Positions 1 through 8,738 of a DNA stretch of 64,000 nt are shown here, in pieces. The stretch covers positions 82,360-146,359 of the forward strand of contig NZ_JBOITN010000032.1 in the NCBI RefSeq assembly GCF_050717545.1, given 5' to 3'. This DNA is from Clostridium_AD sp050717545. Its GTDB lineage: Bacteria > Bacillota > Clostridia > Clostridiales > Clostridiaceae. The notes below the pieces were generated by a model. The model ran no database searches. It was given only the letters and a program-made list of their open reading frames with translations, and was not told where the DNA came from. The translations under genes were made by a program, and so were the position numbers. The first letter of the stretch is position 1. Each line of letters opens with the position of its first letter.

Positions 1-389
1 CTATTAATATTTTTTCTACTTACAAATCTTTCACATTTAATCTCTATACTTTTACCCTTTTTAGTAGTTGCAATGAACATTGTTTGTAAAATTCCACTAT
101 GCATATCCAATTCTCTTTTGAAGCTATCTAAAACACATTCATCAATATCAACTTTTTCATCTTCAATATAAATATTGAACCCTAATGGATCTTGAAGGTT
201 TACTATTTCCGTCACCTGGCTTTGAGATTTATCAAATATCCCCGCTATATAATTTCCTCTATTTCCTTTTGAGGAAAATTCTAGTGCACCTCTAATTCCC
301 CTGTATCCATTTGCTAATGTAAAAAGTGTTTCATATTTTTTATTATCACAACTGTTATATTCGTCCAAAGAAATCTTCCATAAATTCAT
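1..389 (-). CDS. Glycoside hydrolase family 65 sugar phosphorylase, N-terminal part (cut by window edge)
   Basis: The frame runs leftwards off the window, so only about 129 N-terminal residues are visible. The stretch at residues 20-37 (E-T-L-F-T-L-A-N-G-Y-R-G-I-R-G-A-L-E), followed by a G-N-Y-I-A-G motif, is the typical start of GH65 enzymes such as maltose, trehalose or kojibiose phosphorylase, which split a glucoside with phosphate to give beta-glucose 1-phosphate in the cytoplasm. No signal peptide is present. The ATG has a GGAGGG ribosome site 7 bases upstream. Catabolite-operator-like palindromes lie just upstream. The exact disaccharide cannot be told from this fragment, and a GH65 hydrolase is possible. 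Confidence 0.85.
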   Translation of the reverse strand, partial: MNLWKISLDEYNSCDNKKYETLFTLANGYRGIRGALEFSSKGNRGNYIAGIFDKSQSQVTEIVNLQDPLGFNIYIEDEKVDIDECVLDSFKRELDMHSGILQTMFIATTKKGKSIEIKCERFVSRKNIN

Positions 390-421
390 ATTGAAACCCT
401 CCATATTTTTCCGATATTATT

Positions 422-471
422 TCGGAAACGTTTTTGTAATTTAATTATACTTTTTCGTGAAAACATTTTCA
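422..471 (-). promoter_or_regulatory. Two cre/LacI-type palindromes upstream of the GH65 gene
   Basis: TCGGAAACGTTTTTGT (422-437) and TGAAAACATTTTCA (458-471) both resemble the Firmicute catabolite-responsive element centred on AACGTT; the second has perfect TGAAAA/TTTTCA arms. They sit 33-82 bases upstream of the GH65 start, so repression by CcpA or a local LacI regulator is likely. This is an inference from sequence similarity. Confidence 0.45.
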
Positions 472-580
472 ATCTCCATGAAACCATTTACGATGGGTAT
501 TTTTATGGTTTTCCTTTTCAATGCTCCTTTATTCTCTAAAAATCACAATATTGTGTTTTTTATGAAAATATATCTATAAT

Positions 581-624
581 TAAAAAAAGCACAATGAATA
601 TTATTAATATTCATTGTGCTTTTA
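581..624 (-). terminator. Intrinsic terminator of the phosphonate operon
   Basis: A long AT-rich stem (AAAAGCACAATGAATA and its complement) spans 585-623. On the minus strand it is followed by seven U residues. It lies downstream of the last phn gene and upstream of the GH65 promoter. The plus-strand side is also U-rich, but no plus-strand gene ends here. Confidence 0.75.
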
Positions 625-690
625 CTATTTTTAATCAGGATTCTTTTAAGGACGATATGTTAACTATGTATAATAAATTGTGTAAGTTAA

Positions 691-735
691 GAAAGCTGAT
701 GAGGAGTTCTATCTAGCAGAACTTTTACAGCTTTC
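691..735 (-). other. Nested hairpin just after the last phn gene
   Basis: GAAAGCTG (691-698) pairs with CAGCTTTC (728-735), and inside it AGTTCT (705-710) pairs with AGAACT (718-723). It begins 16 bases after the phnE stop and has no U-tail. It may protect the 3' end of the transport mRNA or pause polymerase before the true terminator. Confidence 0.45.
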
Positions 736-750
736 ATATAGTATAAACAT

Positions 751-1623
751 CTAATAAGATAAGTATTTGTTTTTCATTTTTGTTGAGAAAACTTCAAGCA
801 ACAACGCAAAAGCTAGAATTAGATAGGCAATTACTCCTATTGACGGTAAATCATAATAAAAACTTCCAGCCATAAATAAATTAAAGCCGATACCTCCAGC
901 ACCTGCAGCTGCTCCCATTACCACAGCATTAGTAAAATTAATTTCAAATCTCATAAAAGTCCAAGCAAGAAGGGAAGTACTTGTTGATGGTAAAACTGCC
1001 TGAAAAACTATTTGCCACCAACTTGCACCACTTGCTTTTAGTGCCTCAATAACCCCACTGTCTATCTCCTCATAACTTTCAGAATAGACTTTTGTTAAAT
1101 AAGCCACCGAATGTAGACTTAACCCAATTACTGCAGCAACACTACCAAGTCCTGCAGATACAGCAAATATCAATACCCACAATACTGTTGGAACGGCTCT
1201 TATAAAAGCAATAAATGCTTTTATAACATTTGAGATATGCACGTTGGAGAGGTTCTTAGCTGCGAATAACCCAAGAATTAAGGCTATAGCTGAACCAATG
1301 AGTGTTGTTAAGAATGCTAGTCCTAATGTTATAACTACCTCAATTACTCCTTCAAGCAGTGTAAAATGTGATGGTTTGGGATGTAAAAATACTGTTTTTA
1401 AATTTTCTAATAGCTTTACACTAGCGTCTGCAAAAACTAAATCTTTATAATCAAATGTGTAAAACCCATATATTGTAAGTATACATAATATTAATATTGT
1501 TATCCTAACAGCATACTGAGCACTACCATTCATTTTCGTTTTAATTTTTCCATTTTTCTTTCTTCTAATATTAATTTCTAAACCACTAAACACAACGTTA
1601 TTAATCGAATTAGATATTTCCAT
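751..1623 (-). CDS. phnE: Phosphonate ABC transporter permease PhnE (second copy in operon)
   Basis: 290 residues, an inner-membrane permease of the phosphonate/phosphite importer. It has a soluble N-terminal 30 residues, one membrane segment near residues 36-55, then a binding-protein-dependent permease domain with about five more segments. The EAA loop (E-A-L-K-A-S-G-A-S-W-W-Q-I) that contacts the ATPase is visible near residues 195-210. Its start overlaps the stop of the upstream permease by one base, so the two are translationally coupled. Together with phnC and phnD it forms a complete importer, with two different permeases making a heterodimeric pore. It is the last gene of the phn locus. 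Confidence 0.93.
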   Translation of the reverse strand: MEISNSINNVVFSGLEINIRRKKNGKIKTKMNGSAQYAVRITILILCILTIYGFYTFDYKDLVFADASVKLLENLKTVFLHPKPSHFTLLEGVIEVVITLGLAFLTTLIGSAIALILGLFAAKNLSNVHISNVIKAFIAFIRAVPTVLWVLIFAVSAGLGSVAAVIGLSLHSVAYLTKVYSESYEEIDSGVIEALKASGASWWQIVFQAVLPSTSTSLLAWTFMRFEINFTNAVVMGAAAGAGGIGFNLFMAGSFYYDLPSIGVIAYLILAFALLLEVFSTKMKNKYLSY

Positions 1624-2408
1624 TATATAATCACCCTTCTAACAGAATTTGAAATAAACTCAATTATTAATACAGAAATTACTATAGCAATGACTACAAG
1701 GCTTGCAGTATTATATTTCATACTTTTATAATACATGCTAAAAGTATACCCAATGCCAGTACCAGTAAGTAGCCCTATTAGAGTGGAACTTCTTATATTT
1801 GTCTCAAGCATAAATAATACCCAGCTAATAAGTTGTGGTATACATGATGGTATAACTGCTTGTGATACTATTTGAAAATATGATGCACCAGTTGATCTAA
1901 GGGCCTCAACCGACTCACGACTTGCCTCATCTATAGTTTCAATAAATGCTCTGGTAAGAATTCCAAAAGTGGTAAAAAACAGGGCAAGATATCCTGTCAT
2001 AGCATTCATTCCAAATGAAAATAATAATACCATAGCCCATACAACATCTGGTACATTTCTAAACACAGAAGCAATTAAGCGTGTTATTGTACTTATTATA
2101 CTATTATCATTTGTCGTACTTGAACCTAGTAAGCTGAAAAGTAATGCAAGTACGCTTGCAGTGGTTGTAGCCGCAATAGATAGAAATACGGTCTCCTTAA
2201 GCTTTATTAGTATTTTTGGTAATCTTGACAATGATTCAACATTTGGATAAAAGTTTGAGCATGCCCAAACGATAGCTTTAGGAATAGAGGTTATGCCAAG
2301 AATAGGATCATATTGTGTAATAGCCATGGCCCCTATACTTATTAATACTAATCCTGCCCAAAATATAACTAATTTTTTTTTCTTCTTTTTAAATATATCA
2401 ATATCCAC
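1623..2408 (-). CDS. phnE: Phosphonate ABC transporter permease PhnE (first copy)
   Basis: 261 residues. After a lysine-rich N-terminus (about six Lys in a row) comes a membrane segment, then the conserved permease core with the EAA loop E-A-L-R-S-T-G-A-S-Y-F-Q-I near residues 165-180. It is shorter than and clearly diverged from the second permease, as in other Firmicute phosphonate or phosphite importers that encode PhnE1 and PhnE2. It follows phnC by 34 bases. A close alternative is the phosphite transporter permease PtxC, but the C-P lyase neighbours favour phosphonates. Confidence 0.92.
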   Translation of the reverse strand: MDIDIFKKKKKKLVIFWAGLVLISIGAMAITQYDPILGITSIPKAIVWACSNFYPNVESLSRLPKILIKLKETVFLSIAATTTASVLALLFSLLGSSTTNDNSIISTITRLIASVFRNVPDVVWAMVLLFSFGMNAMTGYLALFFTTFGILTRAFIETIDEASRESVEALRSTGASYFQIVSQAVIPSCIPQLISWVLFMLETNIRSSTLIGLLTGTGIGYTFSMYYKSMKYNTASLVVIAIVISVLIIEFISNSVRRVII

Positions 2409-2442
2409 ATTTAAACCTCCCTTACGCTATACTTAATAATAA

Positions 2443-3207
2443 TTAATCAGTAATTAATTCACCTATTTGTGATCCATATATTTGATGAATGTTATCTTTA
2501 GTTAATTCCTCAGGTTTCCCATTAAATATGACCTTGCCGTCATTAATTCCTATAATTCTATCCGAGTATCTTACTGCTACATCAACCTGATGAAGATTAA
2601 ATATACAGGTTATTCCCATCTGTGTATTTATATCTTTCAGATGATCCATTATTATCTTTGAGGCATTTGGGTCAAGTGATGCTATTGGTTCATCACAAAG
2701 TATCATTTTAGGATCTTGAATTAAAGCTCTAGCTATACCCACCCTTTGCTTTTGACCACCACTTAGTTGATCACATCTTTTATAAGCTTGATCACTTAAA
2801 CCAAGTTTGTTTAATAGCTCAAATGCTTTCTTCTTTTCGCTTTCATTATACATTCCAAGTACTCCATGAAATGTAGATTTATATCCAAGTCTACCATGGA
2901 GTACATTTTCCATAACGCTTAATCTATTAACTAAATTATAATGTTGAAATATCATTCCTATTTTTGTTCTGAGCTTTCTTAAATCCCTTTTCTTAAATTC
3001 TTTTATATTCTCTCCGTTAAAGTCTATGTCACCCTCTGTTGCATCAATCATTCTATTAATGCATCGAAGGAGAGTTGATTTCCCAGCTCCTGATGGACCT
3101 ATTATGGAAACAAACTCTCCCTCTTTAACAGAGAAGTTGACATTTGTTAGCGCTTTAGTTCCGCCCTTATACTCCTTGGACAAACTACTTACTTCCAAAA
3201 TAGTCAT
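2443..3207 (-). CDS. phnC: Phosphonate ABC transporter ATPase PhnC
   Basis: 254 residues, the cytoplasmic ATPase that powers phosphonate uptake. The Walker A G-P-S-G-A-G-K-S-T is at residues 37-45, the Q-loop F-Q-H-Y near 87-90, the signature L-S-G-G-Q at 148-152, Walker B I-L-C-D-E-P at 169-174, and the H-loop L-H-Q-V near 205. The PhnC/PtxA subfamily is indicated by its fit between phnD and two phnE genes. Length is normal for the family. Confidence 0.94.
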   Translation of the reverse strand: MTILEVSSLSKEYKGGTKALTNVNFSVKEGEFVSIIGPSGAGKSTLLRCINRMIDATEGDIDFNGENIKEFKKRDLRKLRTKIGMIFQHYNLVNRLSVMENVLHGRLGYKSTFHGVLGMYNESEKKKAFELLNKLGLSDQAYKRCDQLSGGQKQRVGIARALIQDPKMILCDEPIASLDPNASKIIMDHLKDINTQMGITCIFNLHQVDVAVRYSDRIIGINDGKVIFNGKPEELTKDNIHQIYGSQIGELITD

Positions 3208-3281
3208 ACATATCTCCTCTTTTATAATAATTTTAAAGTACAGTCTGTAAATAAAATTTTTAAATATCCCCTAATTACAAA

Positions 3282-4346
3282 TTATTTTGAAAGATCTCTA
3301 ATTGGTTGGTACCAAGCATCTTCAACTTTCATAAAATGTTCTTTGCCAGATTTCTCAATTAAACCTGAAGATTTACCTTTTGTATAAAATATTTTCGAGT
3401 TATTTGTTACTTCGTCTGATGTTAAAACTGTTGTAATTTTATCTATATCCTTTTGATTAAGTGCTTCTGTATTTACTGCAAAAGGTCCATTTAAAACTGG
3501 TGTAGATTGTATAATTACATATTCTTTTCCTGACAAAGCATCAAAAGGAGCTACCGCATCAGCCTTAATGTCATATACTGATCCAACTGCATTTGCGTCA
3601 CCAGTTTTAACCTCAACGTAGCTAGCTACTGAAGCATCACAAAATGCAGCTACATCAGCCTTATCAGTTAAAAGGTTAACTGCTGAACCTTGATGTGATT
3701 GTCCAAACAACACTTCGCTAAAGAATTTATCTTTTCCACCATCTAATAAACCTTCTGTCGTTATATCTTTCCAATTGTCTTCTTTTGAAAACTTACTGAT
3801 TATGTTTGCTGTGGGAACTTTAAATCCTGAAGTTGAACTATTGGATACGAATGACATTTTCTTTCCCTGTATGTTGTCTATACTATATTTTCCGTCTTTC
3901 TGATATCCAGATTCATTTCCTTTTTTAACTGCAAGCCAGCTGTGATATATAGCATCATCTAGAGTTCCTGACTTACCTGCATTTACAACAAGTGGGAGTA
4001 TTTTTTCATTTTTCTTATTAGCCTCCACATAACCCTGTCCACCCATAAATGCGATTTGTGCATTACCATTAGCTATGGATTCTATTGCAATTGAATAATC
4101 TGTTGTAATTTTTTGTTCAACTTTTTTACCAGTAGCTTTTTCTATGATTTTACCTAATTCATCACGGGTTTCTTTTAAGTTTTCTCCTGATTCATTTGGA
4201 TACCATACAATTGTGATTTTGTCATAATCCTTTACTGTTTGGCTTGCTGCTGGATTTGAGGCTACAGTTTTCGCCTTACTTGCACAACCAGTTAATACAG
4301 TTCCTAAAATTAGTACACTTATAAGTGCTAAAATATTTTTTTTCAT
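3282..4346 (-). CDS. phnD: Phosphonate-binding lipoprotein PhnD
   Basis: 354 residues. The N-terminal lipoprotein signal ends in the lipobox L-T-G-C (Cys20), so it is anchored to the outer face of the membrane. The remainder fits the PhnD/PtxB periplasmic-binding family: W-Y-P-N-E-S-G near residue 50, then A-F-M-G-G-Q-G and S-T-S-G-F-K-V-P, which line the ligand site in related proteins. It captures phosphonate for PhnC/PhnE. An 81-base gap separates it from the upstream PHP gene. Confidence 0.92.
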   Translation of the reverse strand: MKKNILALISVLILGTVLTGCASKAKTVASNPAASQTVKDYDKITIVWYPNESGENLKETRDELGKIIEKATGKKVEQKITTDYSIAIESIANGNAQIAFMGGQGYVEANKKNEKILPLVVNAGKSGTLDDAIYHSWLAVKKGNESGYQKDGKYSIDNIQGKKMSFVSNSSTSGFKVPTANIISKFSKEDNWKDITTEGLLDGGKDKFFSEVLFGQSHQGSAVNLLTDKADVAAFCDASVASYVEVKTGDANAVGSVYDIKADAVAPFDALSGKEYVIIQSTPVLNGPFAVNTEALNQKDIDKITTVLTSDEVTNNSKIFYTKGKSSGLIEKSGKEHFMKVEDAWYQPIRDLSK

Positions 4347-4427
4347 TTTCTACACCTCTTTTGATTATTTTTATTCTAATATATCTTTATTTTACTGTAG
4401 GAATGTTATGAACAAACATAGCTTACG

Positions 4428-5276
4428 TTAACTTTCAGTTAACTTTGCATTAATTTTAAAATTATCTTTAAAAATATAATTATAATCACTTGGACATTCT
4501 TCATCTCCAATATTTATTGACTCCCCATACTTTCCGTGAAAGTCACTACCACCGGTTAAAATCAGTCCATATTTACTAGCATACTCCATTATTTTTAAGT
4601 GATCATCGTCGTTGTGGTCTATATGATTTATTTCAATTCCATCTAGTCCCGCCTCTACTAATTCTTCTATAAAATCATATGAATCTAATTGCCCTGGATG
4701 TGCAAGTACCGCCAGCCCATTATCAGCCCTAATAGCTTTCACAGCATCTATCATATCAACGTATTCTATGTCTCTCGCGCAAATCCCCTTCCCCTTAAAT
4801 ATTTCCTTATATATAATTTTATACCTCTCATCAATATAATTTTCATGTATGAGTCCGGCCATAATGTGTTGTTTATAAATTACTCCACTATTTTTTGCAT
4901 ATTGCTCAATCTTTTCAAGGTCAATTTTAAATCCCTTTTTAATTAGAGTCTCTATTTGCCATAGAGAATTTGATTTTCTTTTTTCTAATATTGGGTCACA
5001 TAACTTTTTAATATTTGATCCTAATAAATCAAAACAATAACCTAATATGTGAACTTTTTTACCACTTGCCATATCACAAGCGGATATTTCTACACCTGGA
5101 ATAATAGTAATACCTTCTTTTATACCTTCTGCTATTGATTCTTCTATTCCTTTTATTGTGTCATGATTTGTAATTGCTAAATGAGTAACACCACTGGCCT
5201 TTGCAAGGCTAATTGTCTTTTTTAAATCATAGGAACCATCAGAAATATCTGTATGAACATGTAAATCTGCTTTCAT
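4428..5276 (-). CDS. PHP-family phosphoesterase of the C-P lyase operon
   Basis: 282 residues with the full PHP metal-binding set: H-V-H-T-D at residues 6-10, N-H-D near 37-39, P-G-V-E near 60, A-H-P-G near 192 and G-G-S-D-F-H-G near 240. PHP proteins use a di- or trinuclear metal centre to hydrolyse phosphoesters. A relative encoded in an Eggerthella phosphonate operon (PhnPP) hydrolyses the 5-phosphoribosyl 1,2-cyclic phosphate made by C-P lyase to ribose 5-phosphate and phosphate. No phnP and no phnN lie in this locus, so I infer the same role here. A general RNase AM-like activity is the main alternative. The start has an AGAGGAGAT ribosome site. Confidence 0.82.
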   Translation of the reverse strand: MKADLHVHTDISDGSYDLKKTISLAKASGVTHLAITNHDTIKGIEESIAEGIKEGITIIPGVEISACDMASGKKVHILGYCFDLLGSNIKKLCDPILEKRKSNSLWQIETLIKKGFKIDLEKIEQYAKNSGVIYKQHIMAGLIHENYIDERYKIIYKEIFKGKGICARDIEYVDMIDAVKAIRADNGLAVLAHPGQLDSYDFIEELVEAGLDGIEINHIDHNDDDHLKIMEYASKYGLILTGGSDFHGKYGESINIGDEECPSDYNYIFKDNFKINAKLTES

Positions 5277-5313
5277 ATTTCATCTCCTCTAAACTTAATT
5301 ATCACATTTATAC

Positions 5314-6009
5314 TTAATTAAATTGACCTGCTTGCATATTGTACTTTTTATCACAAAGTCCAGTCATAAAATCAATGTCATGGAATATTCCTATCATTGT
5401 TGTACCTTCTTCTTTTAGCTGCTGGATAAGCTCTTTTACCCTATACTTTGATTCTTCGTCAAGACTTGCAGTCGGTTCATCTAAAAGTAGTAATCTTGGA
5501 TGTTTCACCATGGCTCTTGCTATATTTAGGCGAAGTTTTTCTCCACCAGAAAAGGTATTTGGATAACTATCCCATAGCTCTTCACCAAGCTCAAAATGAG
5601 CTAACATTTTTTGTGCATCTCTTGATGCAATTTCTTTGCTAAAACCCATTTCTATTACTGCTTGCTCAACTATTTCCCTTGCTGTAGTCCTTGGCATTGA
5701 ATTTAAAAATTGCGATACATAACCTATTTCATATTTTCTAAGGTATATAATATGTCTCTCAGAAGCCTTTGACAAATTAATTAATCCGAATTTTTTTGAA
5801 TCATACCATATATCTCCTTTTTCTGGTAAATATGTCCTATAAATACACTTAAGAATTGTAGATTTCCCACTACCACTCCGTCCCGTAATTCCGATAAACT
5901 CTCCAGCTTTTACTGTTATACTTACATCTTGTGATGCATTTATATGCTTTCCTATATTATGAATATTAAATGTTTTCCATAGATTTTCTATTTTTAACAT
6001 ATCATTCAT
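5314..6009 (-). CDS. phnL: C-P lyase subunit PhnL (ABC-type ATPase)
   Basis: About 231 residues. Walker A G-I-T-G-R-S-G-S-G-K-S-T and signature F-S-G-G-E are intact, followed by L-L-L-D-E-P and a late H-loop (F-H-D). It is one of two ABC-like ATPases of the C-P lyase system and works with PhnG, H and I in making ribose-1-phosphonate 5-triphosphate; it is not a transporter. I chose the ATG at 6009 because AAGGGTGA lies 5 bases upstream; an in-frame ATG six codons earlier lacks a ribosome site. It starts 4 bases after the acyltransferase gene. Confidence 0.9.
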   Translation of the reverse strand: MNDMLKIENLWKTFNIHNIGKHINASQDVSITVKAGEFIGITGRSGSGKSTILKCIYRTYLPEKGDIWYDSKKFGLINLSKASERHIIYLRKYEIGYVSQFLNSMPRTTAREIVEQAVIEMGFSKEIASRDAQKMLAHFELGEELWDSYPNTFSGGEKLRLNIARAMVKHPRLLLLDEPTASLDEESKYRVKELIQQLKEEGTTMIGIFHDIDFMTGLCDKKYNMQAGQFN

Positions 6010-6013
6010 TAAA

Positions 6014-6652
6014 TCACCCTTTTTCATAATGTTTTTTTACAAAAGAATCTATATCCATTGAAAAATCATTCAAATTTTCTTTTATTTTTTCATACGTCCA
6101 ATTCCACCATTGTATTTTCTCAAGCTTTTCTATAATATCTGCCTCAAACCTTTTTTTTATTTCTTTTGCTGGTACTCCAGCTACAATAGAATATGCCTGA
6201 ACATCCTTTGTCACAACTGCGCCAGCTCCAACTACTGCTCCGTTTCCAATTTTTATTCCTGCCATAATCGTAACGCCATGTCCAATCCAAGTATCATGGC
6301 CAATGCACGTTATTATACTTTCTCTTTTTCTAAAAAATTCTTCGTCGTCCTTATCATCAAAACCAAACATCTCTCGTCTATAAGTAAAGTGATGAAGAGT
6401 AGGCCTCTTCACAGGATGATTTGTCGGTCCTATTCTCACCATAGTTGCTATATTACAAAACTTTCCTATATCTGTGTTTTGAAGAAAACAAAACTGGCCA
6501 GTGTACGAAAAATCACCTAAATTTACATTTTCAAAGAAATTAAAGATTCCTACCTCAGTATAGTCACCTAATTTCGTATTACTTATTTTGCAGTCTGAAC
6601 TTATAAATGGCTCCTTATATAACCTTTTTTTCTCTTCTATTATACTTATCAT
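6014..6652 (-). CDS. Phosphonate-operon hexapeptide-repeat acyltransferase
   Basis: 212 residues of left-handed beta-helix repeats: K-L-G-D-Y-T-E-V-G, I-G-K-F-C-N-I-A, then I-G-H-D-T-W-I-G-H-G-V-T-I and G-A-V-V-G-A-G-A-V-V-T-K-D-V. The H-P-V-K-R-P-T segment with a large loop near residues 75-105 is typical of chloramphenicol/serine-acetyltransferase-like enzymes found in phn operons. In this context it may acetylate aminoalkyl-phosphonates, as PhnO does with a different fold, but the substrate is not shown by the sequence. It overlaps the phnM stop by four bases (ATGA). Confidence 0.85.
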   Translation of the reverse strand: MISIIEEKKRLYKEPFISSDCKISNTKLGDYTEVGIFNFFENVNLGDFSYTGQFCFLQNTDIGKFCNIATMVRIGPTNHPVKRPTLHHFTYRREMFGFDDKDDEEFFRKRESIITCIGHDTWIGHGVTIMAGIKIGNGAVVGAGAVVTKDVQAYSIVAGVPAKEIKKRFEADIIEKLEKIQWWNWTYEKIKENLNDFSMDIDSFVKKHYEKG

Positions 6653-7827
6653 GTTCTGTAATTTGTCCTTGATATTAAATTTCCATCAACAAACACTGAG
6701 GTTATAACTGGATAATTCTCACTGATTTTTTCTATTATAATAATATCAGCCCTTTTATTTTCTTTAATGGACCCAATCTCACTGTCCATATTTACGGCCC
6801 TAGCAGGATTAATAGTTACTAAGTTAAACATTTTCCCTAGGTCTTGATTATATTTTTCATGCATAATAAAAATAGAATGTAATAATGCTGCTGGGTAATA
6901 ATCACTACATAATATATCTATTGTATCGTTATTAATTGCATCTATTGCAGATAGGTTCCCTGAATGTGAACCCCCTTGTAAAATATTCGGTGCACCAGCT
7001 AGCGTAAGCATTCCCATTTCTTTTGCCCTCCTTGCTATATCTAGCGTTATAGGGAATTCACTAATGCTAGCTCCAAGCCCCTTAATTAAATTTAACTTTT
7101 CTAGGCAATCATCATCATGGGATGCTACGGCAATGTTTTTAGACTTAGCTAAATCAGCTATCTCCTTAATAAGTTCCATAGTCATCTTCTCTTTGCCTTT
7201 ATGACCCTCTATAATAACGTCCACTTCTTCATCACTTATACTCTTATATCCCTTTATAGTATTTCTATATACTTCTAAATTTTTATATTGACCTTGCCCT
7301 GGTGTATGATCCATAAAAGAAATTAAATGCACTTTATTTCCTTTAATATACTCTTTTAAATTATCTATTTCCTCAAAATTATCTATTTCTAATCTTGCAT
7401 GAAATCTATGACGGATTAGATGCTTATCCTCATGAGTTTTATCTATTAGGTTGGCAAATTTTTTTACATTCTCTGAGGTTCTGATAGGCTTATGAGAAAA
7501 CCCATCTGGTTTGTAAAGTGAAAGGGAATGAAACATGGTAGTTATACCTTGGTTTATAAGTATTTTTTCACTTTCTCTTAAACAAAGATTAAAATCTAAC
7601 ATGGTAGTTGGTCTTGGTACTGCCATAGTTTCGATGAAATCAGAATGTATATCAACAAACCCTGGTGATATATACCCCCCTTTAGCGTCAATTACTTCAA
7701 TTGAATCTTCTTTCTTCATTTCTCCTTTGGCTGCAATTTTTTTTATAATACCACCCTCAATTAATAAATCATGATTAATTAAAATTCCATTTTCAGTTAC
7801 AATTTGGCCGTTTGTTATTAAATACAA
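6649..7827 (-). CDS. phnM: PhnM, alpha-D-ribose 1-methylphosphonate 5-triphosphate diphosphatase
   Basis: 392 residues of the amidohydrolase superfamily. Visible metal ligands are H-S-D near residues 61-63, the H-D-D-D cluster near 237-240 and a C-S-D-Y-Y-P site near 308. PhnM removes pyrophosphate from the ribose-phosphonate triphosphate before PhnJ cleaves the C-P bond. Translation starts at TTG with a GGGGGAT ribosome site. It lies between phnK and the acyltransferase. Confidence 0.93.
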   Translation of the reverse strand: MYLITNGQIVTENGILINHDLLIEGGIIKKIAAKGEMKKEDSIEVIDAKGGYISPGFVDIHSDFIETMAVPRPTTMLDFNLCLRESEKILINQGITTMFHSLSLYKPDGFSHKPIRTSENVKKFANLIDKTHEDKHLIRHRFHARLEIDNFEEIDNLKEYIKGNKVHLISFMDHTPGQGQYKNLEVYRNTIKGYKSISDEEVDVIIEGHKGKEKMTMELIKEIADLAKSKNIAVASHDDDCLEKLNLIKGLGASISEFPITLDIARRAKEMGMLTLAGAPNILQGGSHSGNLSAIDAINNDTIDILCSDYYPAALLHSIFIMHEKYNQDLGKMFNLVTINPARAVNMDSEIGSIKENKRADIIIIEKISENYPVITSVFVDGNLISRTNYRT

Positions 7828-7880
7828 TTCCTTATCCCCCTTCTAATGTCTTTTAAATAATAGCAATACTACTATATGCT

Positions 7881-8738
7881 TTATATTAACGAATGCACTA
7901 ACTGTTGAGTGTATGGATTTTGAGGGTCTTCTAATATTTGATCTGTAAGCCCTTCCTCTATTACTTTTCCATCCAACATCACAATGGTTCTATCTGCCAG
8001 CATTCTTATTACTGCTAAATCATGTGACACAACGATCATGCTGATGCCTAATTCTCTTTGTAGCTGCTTAATTAAATCAAGGACATTAGCCTGAACTGAT
8101 AAATCAAGACCAGTAGTAACTTCATCAAGCAATAATATAGGCGGATTATTTGATAAAGCCTTTGCTATTTGAACACGCTGTTGCATGCCTCCCGAAAATT
8201 TCTTTGGAGCTTCCTTTATTCTAAAAAGTGGGATGTTAACTCTATCTAGTAATTCTTTCCCACGCCTCTCCATTTCGCCAACATTTCTTGACCCAGCAGA
8301 TATTAGTTTCTCTGCAATATTCCCAATTGATGAAAAATCCATCTTTAAACCAAGTATTGGATTTTGATAAACTTTACCTAAAATATTATTTTTTAAAAAC
8401 CTTTTATTTTGAGATGATTCTTTAAATATATTTGTTTTTCCGTCCTTATAATCACTTATAAAAGCCTCTCCACCAGTAACTTCTTGATCAAAATATAAAC
8501 ATTGAAGCATAGTAGATTTTCCACTTCCACTCTCACCTACCACCCCAAGGATTTCACCGCTGTGCAGTTCAAAGGATATGTCTTTACAAGCATATACAGT
8601 TCCACAATGTGGGCAATAGTTTTTTATTAGAACATTTTCACTGCTACTTAAACAAAATTCACATCCATTCCCAAACTGCTTTGTGAGGTTTTTAACCTTA
8701 ATTGTTGGTTTTTCAAAATCATTAATCCCTGCTTGCAT
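7881..8738 (-). CDS. phnK: C-P lyase subunit PhnK (ABC-type ATPase with Cys-rich insert)
   Basis: 285 residues, about 30 longer than the Escherichia coli protein. Walker A G-E-S-G-S-G-K-S-T, signature F-S-G-G-M-Q-Q-R and L-L-L-D-E-V are present, so the ATPase is intact. PhnK docks on the PhnGHIJ core. The extra length is an N-terminal insert with Cys26, Cys29, Cys42, Cys45 and Cys51 that looks like a small zinc-ribbon knuckle, placed before the first beta strand of the ATPase. Its start is directly adjacent to the phnJ stop (TAAATG), implying coupled translation. Confidence 0.92.
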   Translation of the reverse strand: MQAGINDFEKPTIKVKNLTKQFGNGCEFCLSSSENVLIKNYCPHCGTVYACKDISFELHSGEILGVVGESGSGKSTMLQCLYFDQEVTGGEAFISDYKDGKTNIFKESSQNKRFLKNNILGKVYQNPILGLKMDFSSIGNIAEKLISAGSRNVGEMERRGKELLDRVNIPLFRIKEAPKKFSGGMQQRVQIAKALSNNPPILLLDEVTTGLDLSVQANVLDLIKQLQRELGISMIVVSHDLAVIRMLADRTIVMLDGKVIEEGLTDQILEDPQNPYTQQLVHSLI

